A stretch of 64,000 nt of DNA from Erigeron canadensis (lineage: Eukaryota; Streptophyta; Magnoliopsida; Asterales; Asteraceae), in assembly GCF_010389155.1 (NCBI RefSeq), contig NC_057763.1, positions 31,602,645 to 31,666,644 of the forward strand, given 5' to 3'. Numbering within the stretch: the stretch's first letter is position 1; each line of letters opens with the position of its first letter. The position numbers and the translations under genes were made by a program. The notes under the pieces are model-generated. The model saw only the letters and a list, made by a program, of their open reading frames with translations, searched no databases and was not told where the DNA came from. This document shows, in pieces, positions 25,191 through 37,079 of the stretch.

Positions 25191-25484
25191 TCTGGAGAAG
25201 TCAAGAAATGCAACTTTGAAATTGAATCAACCTACAAAATTTCCTAATAAATAAGTATCATGTTGAAATATGATTGCGAAAACGAAGATCAAAATTAAAA
25301 TCTAATGTTTTGGATAAAGCATTTTACGAGGTAATATGCATTACAAATACACTTTCAGATTTGGGCCACATAGGCAATGTTTGACCTGCCCAACCCATTT
25401 TGACATGTTTCCTTTCTCATGGCTCATTTTGCATACTTTGATAGTTTGATTACAAATTTCTTATTAGAGTGAGGTTGTGTAACC

Positions 25485-25800
25485 ATAAAGCATGGAATTA
25501 GTAGATTACTTTTGGCAGACCATGGCACGACCTGGAGGTGGACATCAATTGACAAACATGGATGCCAATTTCACTAACCATCTTGAGGTTTCAAAACCAA
25601 CAAGAACAAACAAGCAGGACCATTAAGGGCCGTTTTCTATCAAGACTTGATATATAGCCATGTAGTATTATTTTCTCCATTATCGACTGCATACAATTCG
25701 ATCACTTGCATTATGTCAGCATGCCATCTTACCAGACTTTTGCCTTTGTCAACTAGCTAATAGTGTGGCAACCCAGATGCAGATATACAAGTATGATAAT
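25485..25800 (-). pseudogene. decayed proline-rich gene copy 3 with its 5' flank
   Basis: At 25575-25625 the sequence ACCATCTTGAGGTTT..AACCAACAAGAACAAAC closely follows 3420-3480 of the proline-rich gene. GTGGCAACCCAGATG at 25764 matches 3696 in its upstream region. It therefore carries a shortened coding part and promoter-proximal sequence of that gene, much decayed. Confidence 0.55.
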
Positions 25801-25929
25801 CATCAGAAAGATAACTACACATATCAGCAAATTGTGCGAGCCACTTGACCAACAACTTTAAAGATAGCTTTTTTAATGAAAGGTACAAGTTATAGTTTGA
25901 AGGCGGAATGCATGATGATGCCTGAAGGG

Positions 25930-26200
25930 TAGAATTGCTTATCGTGGAAATTGCATAGTAGAGATGACTGAACTTCATCAGCAGCTTCCGAGTGCATTTT
26001 TGTGGTGTATGGTTAACTTTTTGTTGTATAAAGTATGTAGTTTTTGTTTGCAATAATTTAGAGTTACATAGCTCAATAACTTTTCTTATTGTATTCCCTC
26101 TTTGATCTTGGCGATATACTCTTGAATATTTTGATTACAAATCACTTGTTGGTTCAACTGTGTCTAGACTTCAGTTCCATCTTAAATCAAAAATTGTAAA
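25930..26200. repeat. dispersed repeat related to 8750-8990
   Basis: By eye it is similar to the region downstream of the LRAT gene, in the same orientation. See the mosaic duplication finding. Confidence 0.5.
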
Positions 26201-26364
26201 AGTAGGCAAACGATATGATAAGGTACATATTTCATTCATATACTAAATACATAGTAAAACAAAGGTGAACTTCTAGTGGTTTTCCATCTTTGAGATTTAT
26301 CAATAAAGAATAAAGAATTTTGGAAGTTTTTCGTTGTTGGCGTTTGTTGAATATTGGAATCAGA

Positions 26365-29252
26365 TCACTGGTCGTGATAATGAGAGTACAAATAGCTCTT
26401 CTTAGTAGAGGTAGCAGTTGCTGTAGGCAATGCAGAGAAGCCAACATATTTGTTATCTATTTTTTCCATACATATTTTAGCAATGTAGTCAAAGGATTTG
26501 TGCTTTACTATAAAGGGCTGGCTGGCGTATTCCTCCACTGACATCCACTGCAAGAATAATAATGGGTCGGAATGTCAGGTGAGTTCATGAATGTATTTCA
26601 ATTGTAGAAAGGTGATTTTGATGACGGGATAAGTAGCGCTCTTAGTGATGGATTATAAATTTATAACTGGTCTTACCTGTGCTGCGTCAATCTCTGAATC
26701 TTGCTTCTCTATATCCAAAGATTTTGGTTTTAACATGCAAACAAACATTAGATCCGACTTTGTAAAGAATGATTTGTGGCTTTGCCTGTATTTTCATTAT
26801 TACAATATACAAGTCAACTTAAGCTTACGAGTTAGTAAAAGTGTTTTGCTACTTTATTTGTTTATGCTTCTTACCTGAATGCAAGGACTTCTACGAATTC
26901 TGTATCAATCTGTAGAGGTCATGAAGAGAAGCTTTTAGATTGAATTAACTAATAAAGCTGACTGGTTCTACATTATAAAGGTGGCAAAATGGGACAAGGT
27001 CTAGCAGGTTGGTCACTTATTAAAACTTGTAAACTTTTGTACAAATTGACCAAAAACCGCCTTTTGTACCAACTTGTATAATACATAAACATAAGTAGCG
27101 TGTTGAATATGATTAAAACAGAAGAAAATATTATCAGTATATTGATACACTTTTTGGATAAAGTGATTTAGGACTTTATATGCATTGGCCACACATGGAC
27201 ATGTTTGACCCATTTCAATTTTAACAGAGCTATTTGACCCGTTAGAGATAAAACATAACTGATTTTCGCCCATTTATATATAAATGGTTGAAACGGTGCC
27301 AACTACCAGTGGTCCAGTGCCACCTCTACTCTACTCTATAACTCTCTTGATAATACATCAATACACCATAGTACAGAATACATACCCCAGTCTCTTCTTT
27401 GACTTCCCTAACTGCAGCTGCACATATATCTTCACCCTGAAAACAGAATACTTGATTAATGATACGGATGAAACATAATTTTATTTGGTCCAGCTTTGTC
27501 TTTTGGTTTTGTTTGTCCAAGTGACATTTTCTCACCGGTAATCGCAAGCTATGTTTCAAGTCTTCAACTACTCACTGGAAAGGAAAACAAGAAAAGCAAA
27601 CAATTAACGAAAAATATAGTGCATACCTCCTCAACAGTACCAGTCGGTAATTTCCAGACTCCTGTGCCTTTGAACGCTCCACTTTTCTCTTGGACTACAA
27701 GAACCTAAAACACGATCCGACGTCAACTTCACATAGTATATATTGTTGCATATATCAAATTTTCTGGTCCAGTAAATGGAAAAAAGGAAGGGTGATGAAT
27801 GCACAAATTTAAATCAACCTCCCCTTTATCATTCACGACAAAAGAAGCAACGCCAACTCGGTGGGAAGCATTTGGTGGGAGTGTATTATTAGTTTTAGGA
27901 ATCCAATACACGAGCATCAAGTATATTGATTCTGCATGATGGTACCGAAATCCTTCCTGATGAGTTTGGCAAACCAATCACAGTTAGACATTACTTACCA
28001 CTTTCGGTTTTATTTCTTCAGATGTATGAAGCAAACATTAATTATATACTGTAATATATTTAGTTGTTTACCTTCACTGCAGGTTCAACAAGATTTACAT
28101 GTTCAATAGGAAGTTTTAGCCAAACTCCTTTCTTCCCCTGCAAGATATATAAAACCTTTTATATAGAAATATATTCTAAATGGATTTTGGAAGAAAAACA
28201 TTAAAGCACATAAACTACCTGCAGCCTCCATTGGGATAGTGATGTTTGAAGTAGATTGATAAAGGCATTTTCATTCATATTATCTTTAATATTCACAATA
28301 ACTCCTTCATAAGCATCATACGTGGCATTCAACATATCAACCTGATCAACTTCATTTTCTGAGACCTTTGACGATTTTATCATGTTCGTTACCATATTTG
28401 TAGTAGATCTAACTTTGAATGCACTTCTAGCTTTATCTCTCAAGTCTGAATATAAATTGAGACAAATAATAAACTACTTCATTACATGTGTTGCTTCCAT
28501 TTCCATATACATGATTTAAGTAATTATATATCTAGCATACACATGTACATCTAACTCTGAGCACCAAATGTGTATGTTAATGTATCTTTGGGCAAAATAT
28601 TTTAGCGGTTAACAAAATTTATGTAACATATATGCTTCATCCACATTGATTCTCACGAAACGAGAGCTATGGTAAACATGAATATATGTGAACTTTTGAG
28701 ACCAAACTTTGACATAAAGACCATATAGGAAAGGTTGCACCTATTGGCCAACATGTGTGACTCTTGGTGAGAACAGTTAAACCAAAGAGACACCAACCTA
28801 CCAACCAACCAACTAACATGATCTTTCGTCTTAGCAGGAATCATCATTTGGGATAAATTGACGGGACCCCAACTAGGAGGTGTTGCCCAGACCCCGGCAA
28901 GGCAAGGGGTAGTGCTATACCCCTTGACCCCAAATTAAACTTTGTAAATAGTTACAGTTGAATTAGTTTAACCCCAAAATCCCTCGTTAGTTCTCAAATA
29001 TAATCACAATCAAACTAAAAGACCAGTGACACTAAAATCACCAACACATAGAAATAATGTGAATAATGACATTTTTTAATTAATCAATTTCAACAAATTG
29101 TACCTTGTGAACCACTAAAGGAAGACGACGAATAACCAACAAAAAAATTTCTTTCGGTTGGATTAAAGTTCGTAGTAAAAGTTAATGATCTTGATATCTT
29201 CCTTGCACCTCCAACGATGTTATTACGCGTATACAAATTTTTGAGTACAAAT
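26365..29252 (-). CDS. Nudix hydrolase, NUDT2/NUDT8/NUDT10-like
   Basis: Exons on the minus strand are 29104-29252, 28219-28445, 28072-28137, 27819-27956, 27627-27704, 27386-27436, 26875-26909, 26677-26785 and 26365-26547, all with GT-AG introns and matching phase. The Nudix box G-x5-E-x7-REVKEETG-I is spread over three exons (GTVEE, GEDICAAAVREVKEETG, then Ile). It binds Mg2+ and cleaves a nucleoside diphosphate linked to another moiety; Arabidopsis relatives hydrolyse ADP-ribose or NADH, but the substrate here cannot be read from sequence. The pre-Nudix region (GKKGVWLKLP, GFRYHHAE, LMLVYWIP) and the tail (WMSVEEYASQPF) fit this plant clade. The first exon is unresolved: a Met-starting segment at 29603-29660 (MFKFSKQGSSLLPVARKFHG) looks like a plastid or mitochondrial leader, but joining it to 29252 is out of phase by one base. 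The Ser-rich exon 29104-29252 suggests organelle targeting. The last three exons are duplicated at 24.7-25.2 kb. Confidence 0.85.
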
Positions 29253-30716
29253 CTATGCATTTAACTAAACGACTAGCGCACCAATTTATATTATCGGGAT
29301 ACCTGAGCACTTTCAAAGCAATGACATATAAGAAGCCAGTATATTTTTCAACAGATATATTGAATACTATATCATATTGTAGCAGTTAAATATAGACCAA
29401 ATATATATTTTATACTATATCTTTACACCTTTCCAGAAAGAAGAATCATTCAACATAGTGTTGACACTAGAAGGGTCAAGTCTGATGGTTGAATATACTA
29501 TTATAATCATATGTACGTATATAGGTATTCTTGACCTGGCTAGCTAGCTAGAAGCTTGTCTTGATATAGCTAATTAATTAAGAGAGAAATTGATTTATTT
29601 ACCATGAAATTTGCGAGCAACGGGCAATAATGAGCTTCCTTGTTTAGAAAATTTGAACATCTGCAGCATATATGGATCGAATAAATTGGAGGGAAATTTA
29701 TATATATATTTGAAATAATTAAATGGGTTGGAGAATGTGACTAGGATTCCATATGGATGGATAGAAGAAAAAAAGGTGCGAAGATTGTGACCGAGAAATA
29801 TGAAGAAAGTCAAAAGCGTCTAATTCGGGGTACTTGACGTGCTTGAACGTATTTTGGGTTTGTTAAACGTAAACCTTCTTATACATTCCTCACTTGTTTT
29901 GATCTAAAAGGCTACAATATAAAATTAACAGGGACGGCTTTGGAAACAGGCAATCCCGACCCCATTCGGGCCCATTTTGTTTTGGAGCATAATTGAATCA
30001 AATGGGAGTCGTTGTTTCTGAAGTTAAACGTTCGATTATTATACTCAACAAGGTTGAAGGTCATTTTTTATCTTTGGTGGAACCTGAAAGTAACATTTCT
30101 ACTTTTGGTAAGGGTAATATTATTTACATCTCAATCTTCTCAACATCGTCAAAGACGGTATTGAAACCCACATCCCGTAAAAAGGGTATTGGGGGTTACT
30201 TCACTAACTTTACTTTTTACTAAGTCGTTTTTTTTTCCTTGGCTCGATTTGGATTAAATCCACATAATTTTATATTAATATTTAGGTTTGTCTAAACTTT
30301 TTATATGAGAATTGATATTCGTACCAATCTTTTTAATTATTTCACCACAACCGTGTATTAAATAGTTATACCGCATGTTGCTATATTTATACATTGCGGT
30401 AAAAATATAAAAAATTATGGTGCGAATATCAATCTTTTTTATATATGTTCTTCCCTTTTTTGTTTTAAAATATAATATAAAATTATGTTAGCGTGTCTTA
30501 TTATTTAACTATCATGCATTCATATAAAAATCAAAATTTAAGGATGTGTATGGTTTAACAAGGGATTTAATGATTGATGACGTGCATACCTGTATCAGGT
30601 TTTGAATATAGCCATATAGGTAGAAAAAAACTGAAAAATAAACTTCGAAAAAATATATAGCGATTTTATAATATAAGCTTTGATGTTTAAGTTAAATTAT
30701 TATGATCCGAGATTTA

Positions 30717-30891
30717 GGGGGTGTTTGGGATTGATTATATAAAATAATTTTTACATTTAAAAACTGCATTTTTTCTATGTGAAAACGCAGATAATTACGA
30801 GTACTTTTTTTGCCAAACATTTTTTTCCATTAATTACGTTATGCAAACGCAATAATCAGATAATTCTTTAAATTCAATCTTAAACACCCTC
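30717..30891. mobile_element. PIF/Harbinger-like MITE
   Basis: The 175-bp element has terminal inverted repeats GGGGGTGTTTGGGATTGA / TCAATCTTAAACACCCTC and is flanked by TTA at 30714-30716 and 30892-30894. The TTA duplication and the GGGTGTTTGG terminus fit the Tourist-type superfamily. Confidence 0.75.
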
Positions 30892-31643
30892 TTAATGTTT
30901 TAATTAATTATATATATATCTATCTCATTATTCATTAATTTAAATATTTTCATTCAATATCTTTATACTACTCTTAATAAAATTATTTACAACAGATACA
31001 TCCCTTAACCATAAAATAACTACACTGCCATTTACATTAATTAGTTTTAGATTAATAATCACATCTTTACCACCATCACCGCCACCATCACCACCCGTTG
31101 CCGCCACTGTTATCGCATTGTGCGGGTACCATCTCGTTGTCATTATGATTGAAGATTAGAATATGATTTGGAATATTAACAAACTGGAAGAAATGATCAT
31201 TACCGTTAAAAAGTTTGTCTAAAATTATAAGATTAATGACATGTAAATTTCTTTCCAAATTTAATCTATTGATTTTCTCGTATGTAATCATCTCTTGATT
31301 AAAAAAAAAAACTAGTCTATTTATTTAGTAATTTTGAATTTCTATTTTGTTATGCTAAGTGTTTTACCTTTTCTTTGAAATTTGCCCCTGTTTCTCCTTA
31401 TGAAATTGACACACGATTAATTTGTAAACGAATCAATCGACACAATTACATTTTAGAAATATTTTGATGAAACTAAAACACATAAATTTAATTTAATTGT
31501 TTATTATAAGATCTTTATCCAACCGGTTATTCTTCAAAAATATTATTTTAATGATAAATTTGGGTTAGTTGACATTATGTCTTCATATATTCAATTTCAA
31601 ATCTAAAGAAAATTTATTATAGAAAAACCATTGTCTCTAGTCC

Positions 31644-31715
31644 TAATAACATTTTACTCGTACCAAGTAATAACATTTTACTCGTACCAAGTAATAACAT
31701 TTTACTCGTACCAAG
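31644..31715. repeat. three perfect copies of a 24-bp unit
   Basis: The unit starting TAATAACATTTTACTCG occurs three times in a row without visible mismatch, at 31644, 31668 and 31692. Confidence 0.9.
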
Positions 31716-31971
31716 ATTTGAAATGAAAACTTTAGGTCTCAAGTTCTCTAGATATCAAACCATATATCGATGGTTGATCTTTAAATACAGTCTAGGACCA
31801 TAACAATACATGTCACATGTTATATTTGTTTGTTGACAAAATTTTATTAAGGCATCTTTTGATCCGCTCGTCTCTTATTAAATATGGTTTATAAGTTATA
31901 ATATAAATTATAAAAGAAAATGATACATCTTCTTACATAAGTTTTTTTTATTAAAAAAAAGTATAGGTTAT

Positions 31972-33835
31972 TGTAACACCCCAAAGATTTTAAGGTAAAA
32001 GAAATTAACCCCTTTTCATAGTTTCGACATTAAATTAATTTCCTAGTATTTTATTTTTGAATATGGGGCTAATTTAGTTGAAACTTTGGCGGATAGCGGG
32101 TAATAATACCCACAAATTTTAGTTGGGTCGTGGCAAGCCAGGAAGGTGCCAGCCAACTTCTTTTTTTTGACTCACACTTCCACCTTGTTTTTCAACATTT
32201 CTTTCATGCAACCCTTCTAGTTCATTTCAAAAATTAAGGCAATTCTCTCTTAAATTCAAGAATAAGAACATCCATAGTAATTATCATCATCAAGTAATCT
32301 TCAATTAAGAATTCAAAGCTAGGGTTTGTGGGTTGGTGGTGGTGGCCGAAAATTGAGAGAAAAAGGGAAGAAATTGTGGCTTGAAAACCCTAATCTATTA
32401 TCTTCCATTGTTGAGGTATTGATTTCCCCTAAATTTAGTTTCTTCTTTCTTTTGAATTTAGGGTTCATGAATGAACCAAATTGGGGGTTTTTACTAGGAG
32501 ATGAATTATGGTTAATTTTCCTCAATTCCTTAGTTAACCTAGTTGTCATTGAGTTATATGATGTGTTTGATTATGAAATTGATAAGTTCATGTGATAAAT
32601 TGAGTTTGTAAGAAAAGATGAATATTACTAGTTATTGATATGTGAATGAAAATGGTAGGTTGAACTACCTAATGTCATAGTTAAAGATGAAAGTAACTCA
32701 ATGACAAATGGGTTGGGTTTTGGGTTTAGAAAAGGCTAGTGATTGAGAATGGCTAAGTTGAACTAGTCAAGTTGTGAATGTAAGCTTATGCATTTTACGA
32801 TATGATTTTAGGTTGAAGCTTGCTTGTGCTTGTTGTTTAGCATTATTCTCTTTGTTGCGGAGGAGGTGGGTATATTTGCAAACCTTTATGTATACGTTGG
32901 GTCAATTACCATGAGATGTGAATGTTCCAAGCATGGTAATTGATTTGGCGTCAAGCCCATGTGGGGCATGGTTATGAGGCCTAAGAACCTCCGGGGCCTA
33001 AGAACCCCGATAGTTGATCGATTGAGGCCTAAGAACCTCCGGTGGCCTAAGAACCCCGATAGATGATCATGATTATGTTGTGTAGCTTATATGGATCCAT
33101 ATATGTATTGTTAATGTGCAAAGTGAGCATGTAAATGTGACACGACGGTGTCATAGGTTACATGTGAAAGTCTTTGCACGTGCCTTCCTTCGTACTCGTA
33201 AATGTATGCAAGTGTATTCACTAAGCCTTTGCTTATATTTTAGTTGTTTACCCTTTTATAGGTAGTTCCGGAAGAAGGAACTAGTATTGTCGATTGAAAG
33301 AGTTGATTTAAGCTCGAAGTTGGATTTAGCAAGTTCTTAAAGGTAATTAGGTCATTTGCGGATGAATGACGATCTTTTGGTAGATGCTTAGAAGTCCCAT
33401 ACCTTTTGGCTCTTGGTAAATTGTTTGTTGATGGTCATACTTTTTATTAAACTTGTGTCTATGATCAGGTATAAAGTTTTCAATCAGTTGTGAAGTTGCA
33501 TTTTTGGTCGAAACGGTGTCAAAATGGGTAAATGACCCGTCTGATGGTATCCATGATTTGTGAATATGTTGATGACGTAAATTTGTTAAATGTGTCTATA
33601 TTGTCCTTGGTCATCTTTGAAATGTGTTTAATGAAGTTCATGTTGAATTGTGGAGGTTGCAAGGTTGTTCAAGTGTGGAATGGTTTAGGTTTGCTGATCA
33701 GGTGGCTCACTGCGGCGCAGTGGGGGTAGTGTTGTCCACTGCGGCGCAGTGGATTCCCACGTCTTTAGTTTCAGTTCCTTCCACTGCAGCGCAGTGGGGA
33801 GTTCTCGACCCACTGCGGCGCAGTGGGTTATATAT
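31972..33835 (+). mobile_element. element D: truncated long LTR-like element
   Basis: It starts TGTAACACCCCAAAG, the terminus type of A, B and C, but I find no matching TGTTACA end before the LINE remnant, so the right end is probably lost. Inside are a repeated GGCCTAAGAACC(T/C)CCG unit (32979-33060) and GC-rich palindromes at the right end. No coding capacity is convincing. The plus orientation is inferred only from the layout of weak splice- and TATA-like signals. Confidence 0.5.
33703..33835. repeat. palindromic CACTGCGGCGCAGTG cluster in element D
   Basis: Four copies (one with GCAGCGCAG) of the palindrome CACTGCGGCGCAGTG lie within about 130 bp. The 11-bp core CTGCGGCGCAG is the reverse complement of the cluster motif in element B. 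Confidence 0.8.
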
Positions 33836-33944
33836 AAAAAAAAAATCTTGTAATTTTCGGTTATCGAGTCAGGTCCTTTCAGTTATATATATATATATCA
33901 CATTATTCCGCAATGACAGAGTAGCGCACAAGTTACAAGGATTT

Positions 33945-34047
33945 AAGTTATATTATGAAATTGGTCCAATCCTCCCAACTAAGACTACTTTGTTTCAAAC
34001 TACACGTGTATCATAAAGAATCCTAATGTCTTGATCTTATGAAAAAC
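33945..34047 (-). pseudogene. LINE ORF2 3' end, left part
   Basis: Read on the minus strand across the insertion of element C, the frame continues KVF-HKIKTLGFL and then, after a frameshift, the typical LINE end SSLSWEDWTNF. It is the continuation of 36868-37079. Confidence 0.7.
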
Positions 34048-34852
34048 TGTAACATCCGTGATATTTGACTTAGTTGACTTGTAAATTGAACGTAAATGAA
34101 AATACACTAGTTTGTTGGTTTAAATGGATTATCGAACGTTTTGTCGTGTATAAACGTAACGTTGAGTTTAATTGTGTTTACGGCCTCGTTCTAGCGTTTA
34201 AATGGGTAAAGAATAGCTATTGGTCGAAGTTAGCGGAGCGGGAGCCACCTTTGGACCTCTATAGGCCGGCCCCCAAGTCCCTCCCCCTTCCTTTCCCTTC
34301 TCATTTCTTTCTTTCTTTTTCTCTCCGAAGGAAAACACCAAAACACCTCCTTCTTCTCTCTAAATTCTTGGATTACCTATTGTTGTTTGGGCCAGATTAC
34401 TGATAAATGCTTCATCATCATCATCAACTAAACATCATATCAAAGGATCAAATCTCCAAGTGCAAAGAACCTCCATTTTTGGGTCAAATTCGGATTTAAG
34501 GGCTTTTGGAAGTTTTGGTAAGTAAAAACTATCTCATAATAACCATTTTATGCTATTGAACATGTCTCTAGTCAAATCTAAACGTTCTTGGGTCTTGAAT
34601 CGAGTCAAAACCGGATTTGAGTCGAATTAGGGTTTCATTTAGGGTTTTGAATGATTTTGAGATGAATTCAGAATTGTGGGAAGTTATAGATGGATTTTTG
34701 TTATGGGTTATGTTTATATATGTTTAATATGCTTAAAAATGAGTATTTGCACTCTCAAAATCGTTCATAGGTCGAAAATGGGGTTTTGGGTTGGTTTTGG
34801 ATCGTGCTTAGCTTCAAGATCTTGTGCAGGAAGTTCTGGTGCAGAACTGGCG

Positions 34853-35062
34853 TAAGTTATGGCTTGGGGGGCGTAACTTACGCCCCCCTCCATCTTCCAT
34901 TTTTATTTTGCCTTCTGTTTACGCCCACCTTACGCCAGTCAAGACGCCAAAACATGAATTTCCAAGCCACCGTAACTTACGCCCCCCAGGGCCGTAACTT
35001 ACGCCCTTACAATTTTGAACCAGCGTAACTTACGCCCCTCAGGGCCGTAACTTACGCCCCCT
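34853..35062. repeat. GTAACTTACGCCCC motif cluster in element C
   Basis: At least five copies of (C)GTAACTTACGCCCC occur within about 210 bp, with shorter relatives TTACGCC. It is the most GC-rich part of the element. Confidence 0.75.
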
Positions 35063-36118
35063 CCCTTGAGTCACTTTTCAGATTTTCGGTTGTTTTGCGC
35101 ACCAGTTTTCAAACGTCAATAACTTTTGAACCGTAACTCCATTTTAGGCGTATGACCTATCGTTGGAATCGTGAGAGAGTCTAATTTCTCATAGTATAAC
35201 TCTTGTAACTTGAATCCTCCACTGTTTCCTAAAATGTCGTGTTAAAGTGTCCTTGTTTATATTCGGTTGAACCAATAAGACACTTTAGGATTGTAACGTA
35301 ACCGAGTTGAGTCCCAATTGTCCTCTAAGGTTGATTTACTCTTCTAGAACCTGGATAGGGTTTGACATGTGATTTGTAATGTATATGTTAATAGGTGGTG
35401 AACGCTAAGCGATTGTTGGACGTTTACAACTCAACTATAACTTGTACTTAGCTTGCATATCCAATCAAGGTGAGTTTCGTAAACCCTCCCTACTCAATTG
35501 AGATTCGGGCTGAAAAGTGTATGTGCTTGTTTGTTTGTTGCTTAATCGATTGATTGATTGTTCAGTTGACACATTGACTTGTTGCTCGTTTAATTACGCT
35601 TTCGCTTATGAATACACGTTGTGCATACATATAAGACGATCTTACTTTCAATGAGTTGGAGATGTGGTGGGAAGGCTGCGGGTATCCCTATATATAAGCA
35701 TCAAAGGTTCCTTGAAAGTAAAATCGTATGAAGTGTATGTGCATTGTGTTGTTGGATGATGGAAAACGTTTTGATATGGAACGGGACATAGGACATTGCA
35801 TGATAATATTTCCCCCTATAATGTATTATAGATTTGTGATTTGTGATAACGATTAAGTCCATCTTGATGGCATAACAATAAGCCCACGATTTGTGGTATA
35901 ACGATTAAGTCCATCTTGTGGTATAACGTTGTTGATAACGATATTGTTTAACGTGTATATTGTATATGAATGTTTAGTTGAAACGTAACATGATATGACG
36001 CATTTGAAATATATGTAAGTCGTAACGTGATATGACGCATTTGAATATATGTAAGTCGTAACGTGATATGACGCATTATTCATTATATAAGTCGCAACGT
36101 TATGTGTATCTTTATACT

Positions 36119-36390
36119 CACGTTATGGATTGTTGAATCCACGTTATGGGTATCTTTATATCCACGTTATGGATTGTTGAATCCACGTTATGGGTATCTT
36201 TATATCCACGTTATGGGTTGTTGAATCCACGTTATGGGTATCTTTATATCCACGTTATGGATTGTTGAATCCACGTTATGGGTATCTCTATATCCACGTT
36301 ATGGGTATTTTTATATCCACGTTATGGGTATCTTTATATCCACGTTATGGGTATCTTTATATCCACGTTATGGGTTGTTGAGCCCACGTT
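36119..36390. repeat. tandem array in element C
   Basis: About a dozen copies of CACGTTATGG are joined by alternating 12-14-bp spacers (GTATCTTTATATC or ATTGTTGAATC). The open frame across it arises only from the repeat. Directly upstream, at 35996-36080, a related TAACGTGATATGACGCATT unit is repeated about three times. Confidence 0.85.
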
Positions 36391-36867
36391 ATTGAACGTT
36401 GCTAATCATTATATGAATCGTGTTATTAAACATTGATTGTATTGATATTGTGCTAACGTGAAACCTTTTAGGGTTTCCTTGGAACGTGATTAGGTATTCT
36501 AATCCTCGTATATCGTTAACGGTTGTTATCCCGACACACTTGTTTCCTTTTACTTGTCCCTACGAACTCACCAACTTTATGTTGATCCATTTTAGTACAC
36601 TTTTCAGGTGATAGCTTAGCTCCAGGACGTATTGGATGATTGTTTGCTTGTTTATGCTAGAATTGGACTTGGACTCCTTGGATCCGTGATTCATTATTCC
36701 CGACTAGGGGATTATGCTTATGTGTGATCCGGTTACTTGCTCTATTGAATGGTTCGTATGGATTACTTGATCCTTTACATGCATTTAGATTTACTCTACA
36801 TAATTTCCATGTCGTGCTGTGCTTTTCTAAGTGATACCCCATGATTCCGCCTTGTTGGGGTGTTACA

Positions 36868-37079
36868 AAAACCTTGTCGGTCTTCACCATAGATTGTTCG
36901 AAAATCTTCTCATTTTTAGCTTTCCACAAACACCAACATGATAGAAAGATGATGTCTTTAAAAACTTTGCTTGCCTTTTTACCAAGCCCGACGTTTCCAT
37001 GCAACTCGATAGTATCTTTCTCTGAAGAAGTAACAAAAGGACACTTTGCACCACTTAGAAACTCTATCCCTAACTTCAT
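36868..37079 (-). pseudogene. LINE ORF2 fragment (reverse-transcriptase C-terminal region)
   Basis: The minus-strand frame contains KDIIFLSCWCLWKAKNEKIF, the conserved segment near the end of plant LINE ORF2 proteins. An in-frame stop lies just upstream near 37083, so only the end of the ORF remains. Element C is inserted after TDKVF. Confidence 0.75.

Larger units (their letters stand above)
29261..31971. other. intergenic region with a Harbinger-like MITE and a 24-bp tandem repeat
   Basis: Apart from the possible first Nudix exon at 29603-29660, I see no gene. The region holds the MITE at 30717-30891 and the triplicated 24-mer at 31644-31715; both are listed separately. The rest is AT-rich single-copy-looking sequence. 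Confidence 0.5.
34048..36867 (+). mobile_element. element C: complete 2.82-kb solo-LTR-like element
   Basis: It runs TGTAACATCCGTG...GGGGTGTTACA with a perfect TSD AAAAC at 34043-34047 and 36868-36872. Its right end is about 90% identical to the reverse complement of the left end of A. It is inserted in a LINE reverse-transcriptase remnant whose reading frame resumes on both sides. Inside lie the AACTTACGCCC cluster and a tandem array. No retroviral protein domain is seen. Confidence 0.85.

Noticed and set aside
36190..36381. Open frame across the tandem array as a repetitive protein gene
   Set aside because: The frame follows from the repeat unit lacking stops; there is no start context, and the array lies inside a transposable element.
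36119..36390. Regular repeats with spacers, resembling a CRISPR array
   Set aside because: The spacers are only two alternating sequences, the unit is 10 bp, and the array lies in a plant LTR-like element.
31972..36867. D and C as the two LTRs of one full-length retrotransposon
   Set aside because: C has its own perfect TSD inside a LINE remnant, and D differs in sequence and lacks a right end, so they are independent.
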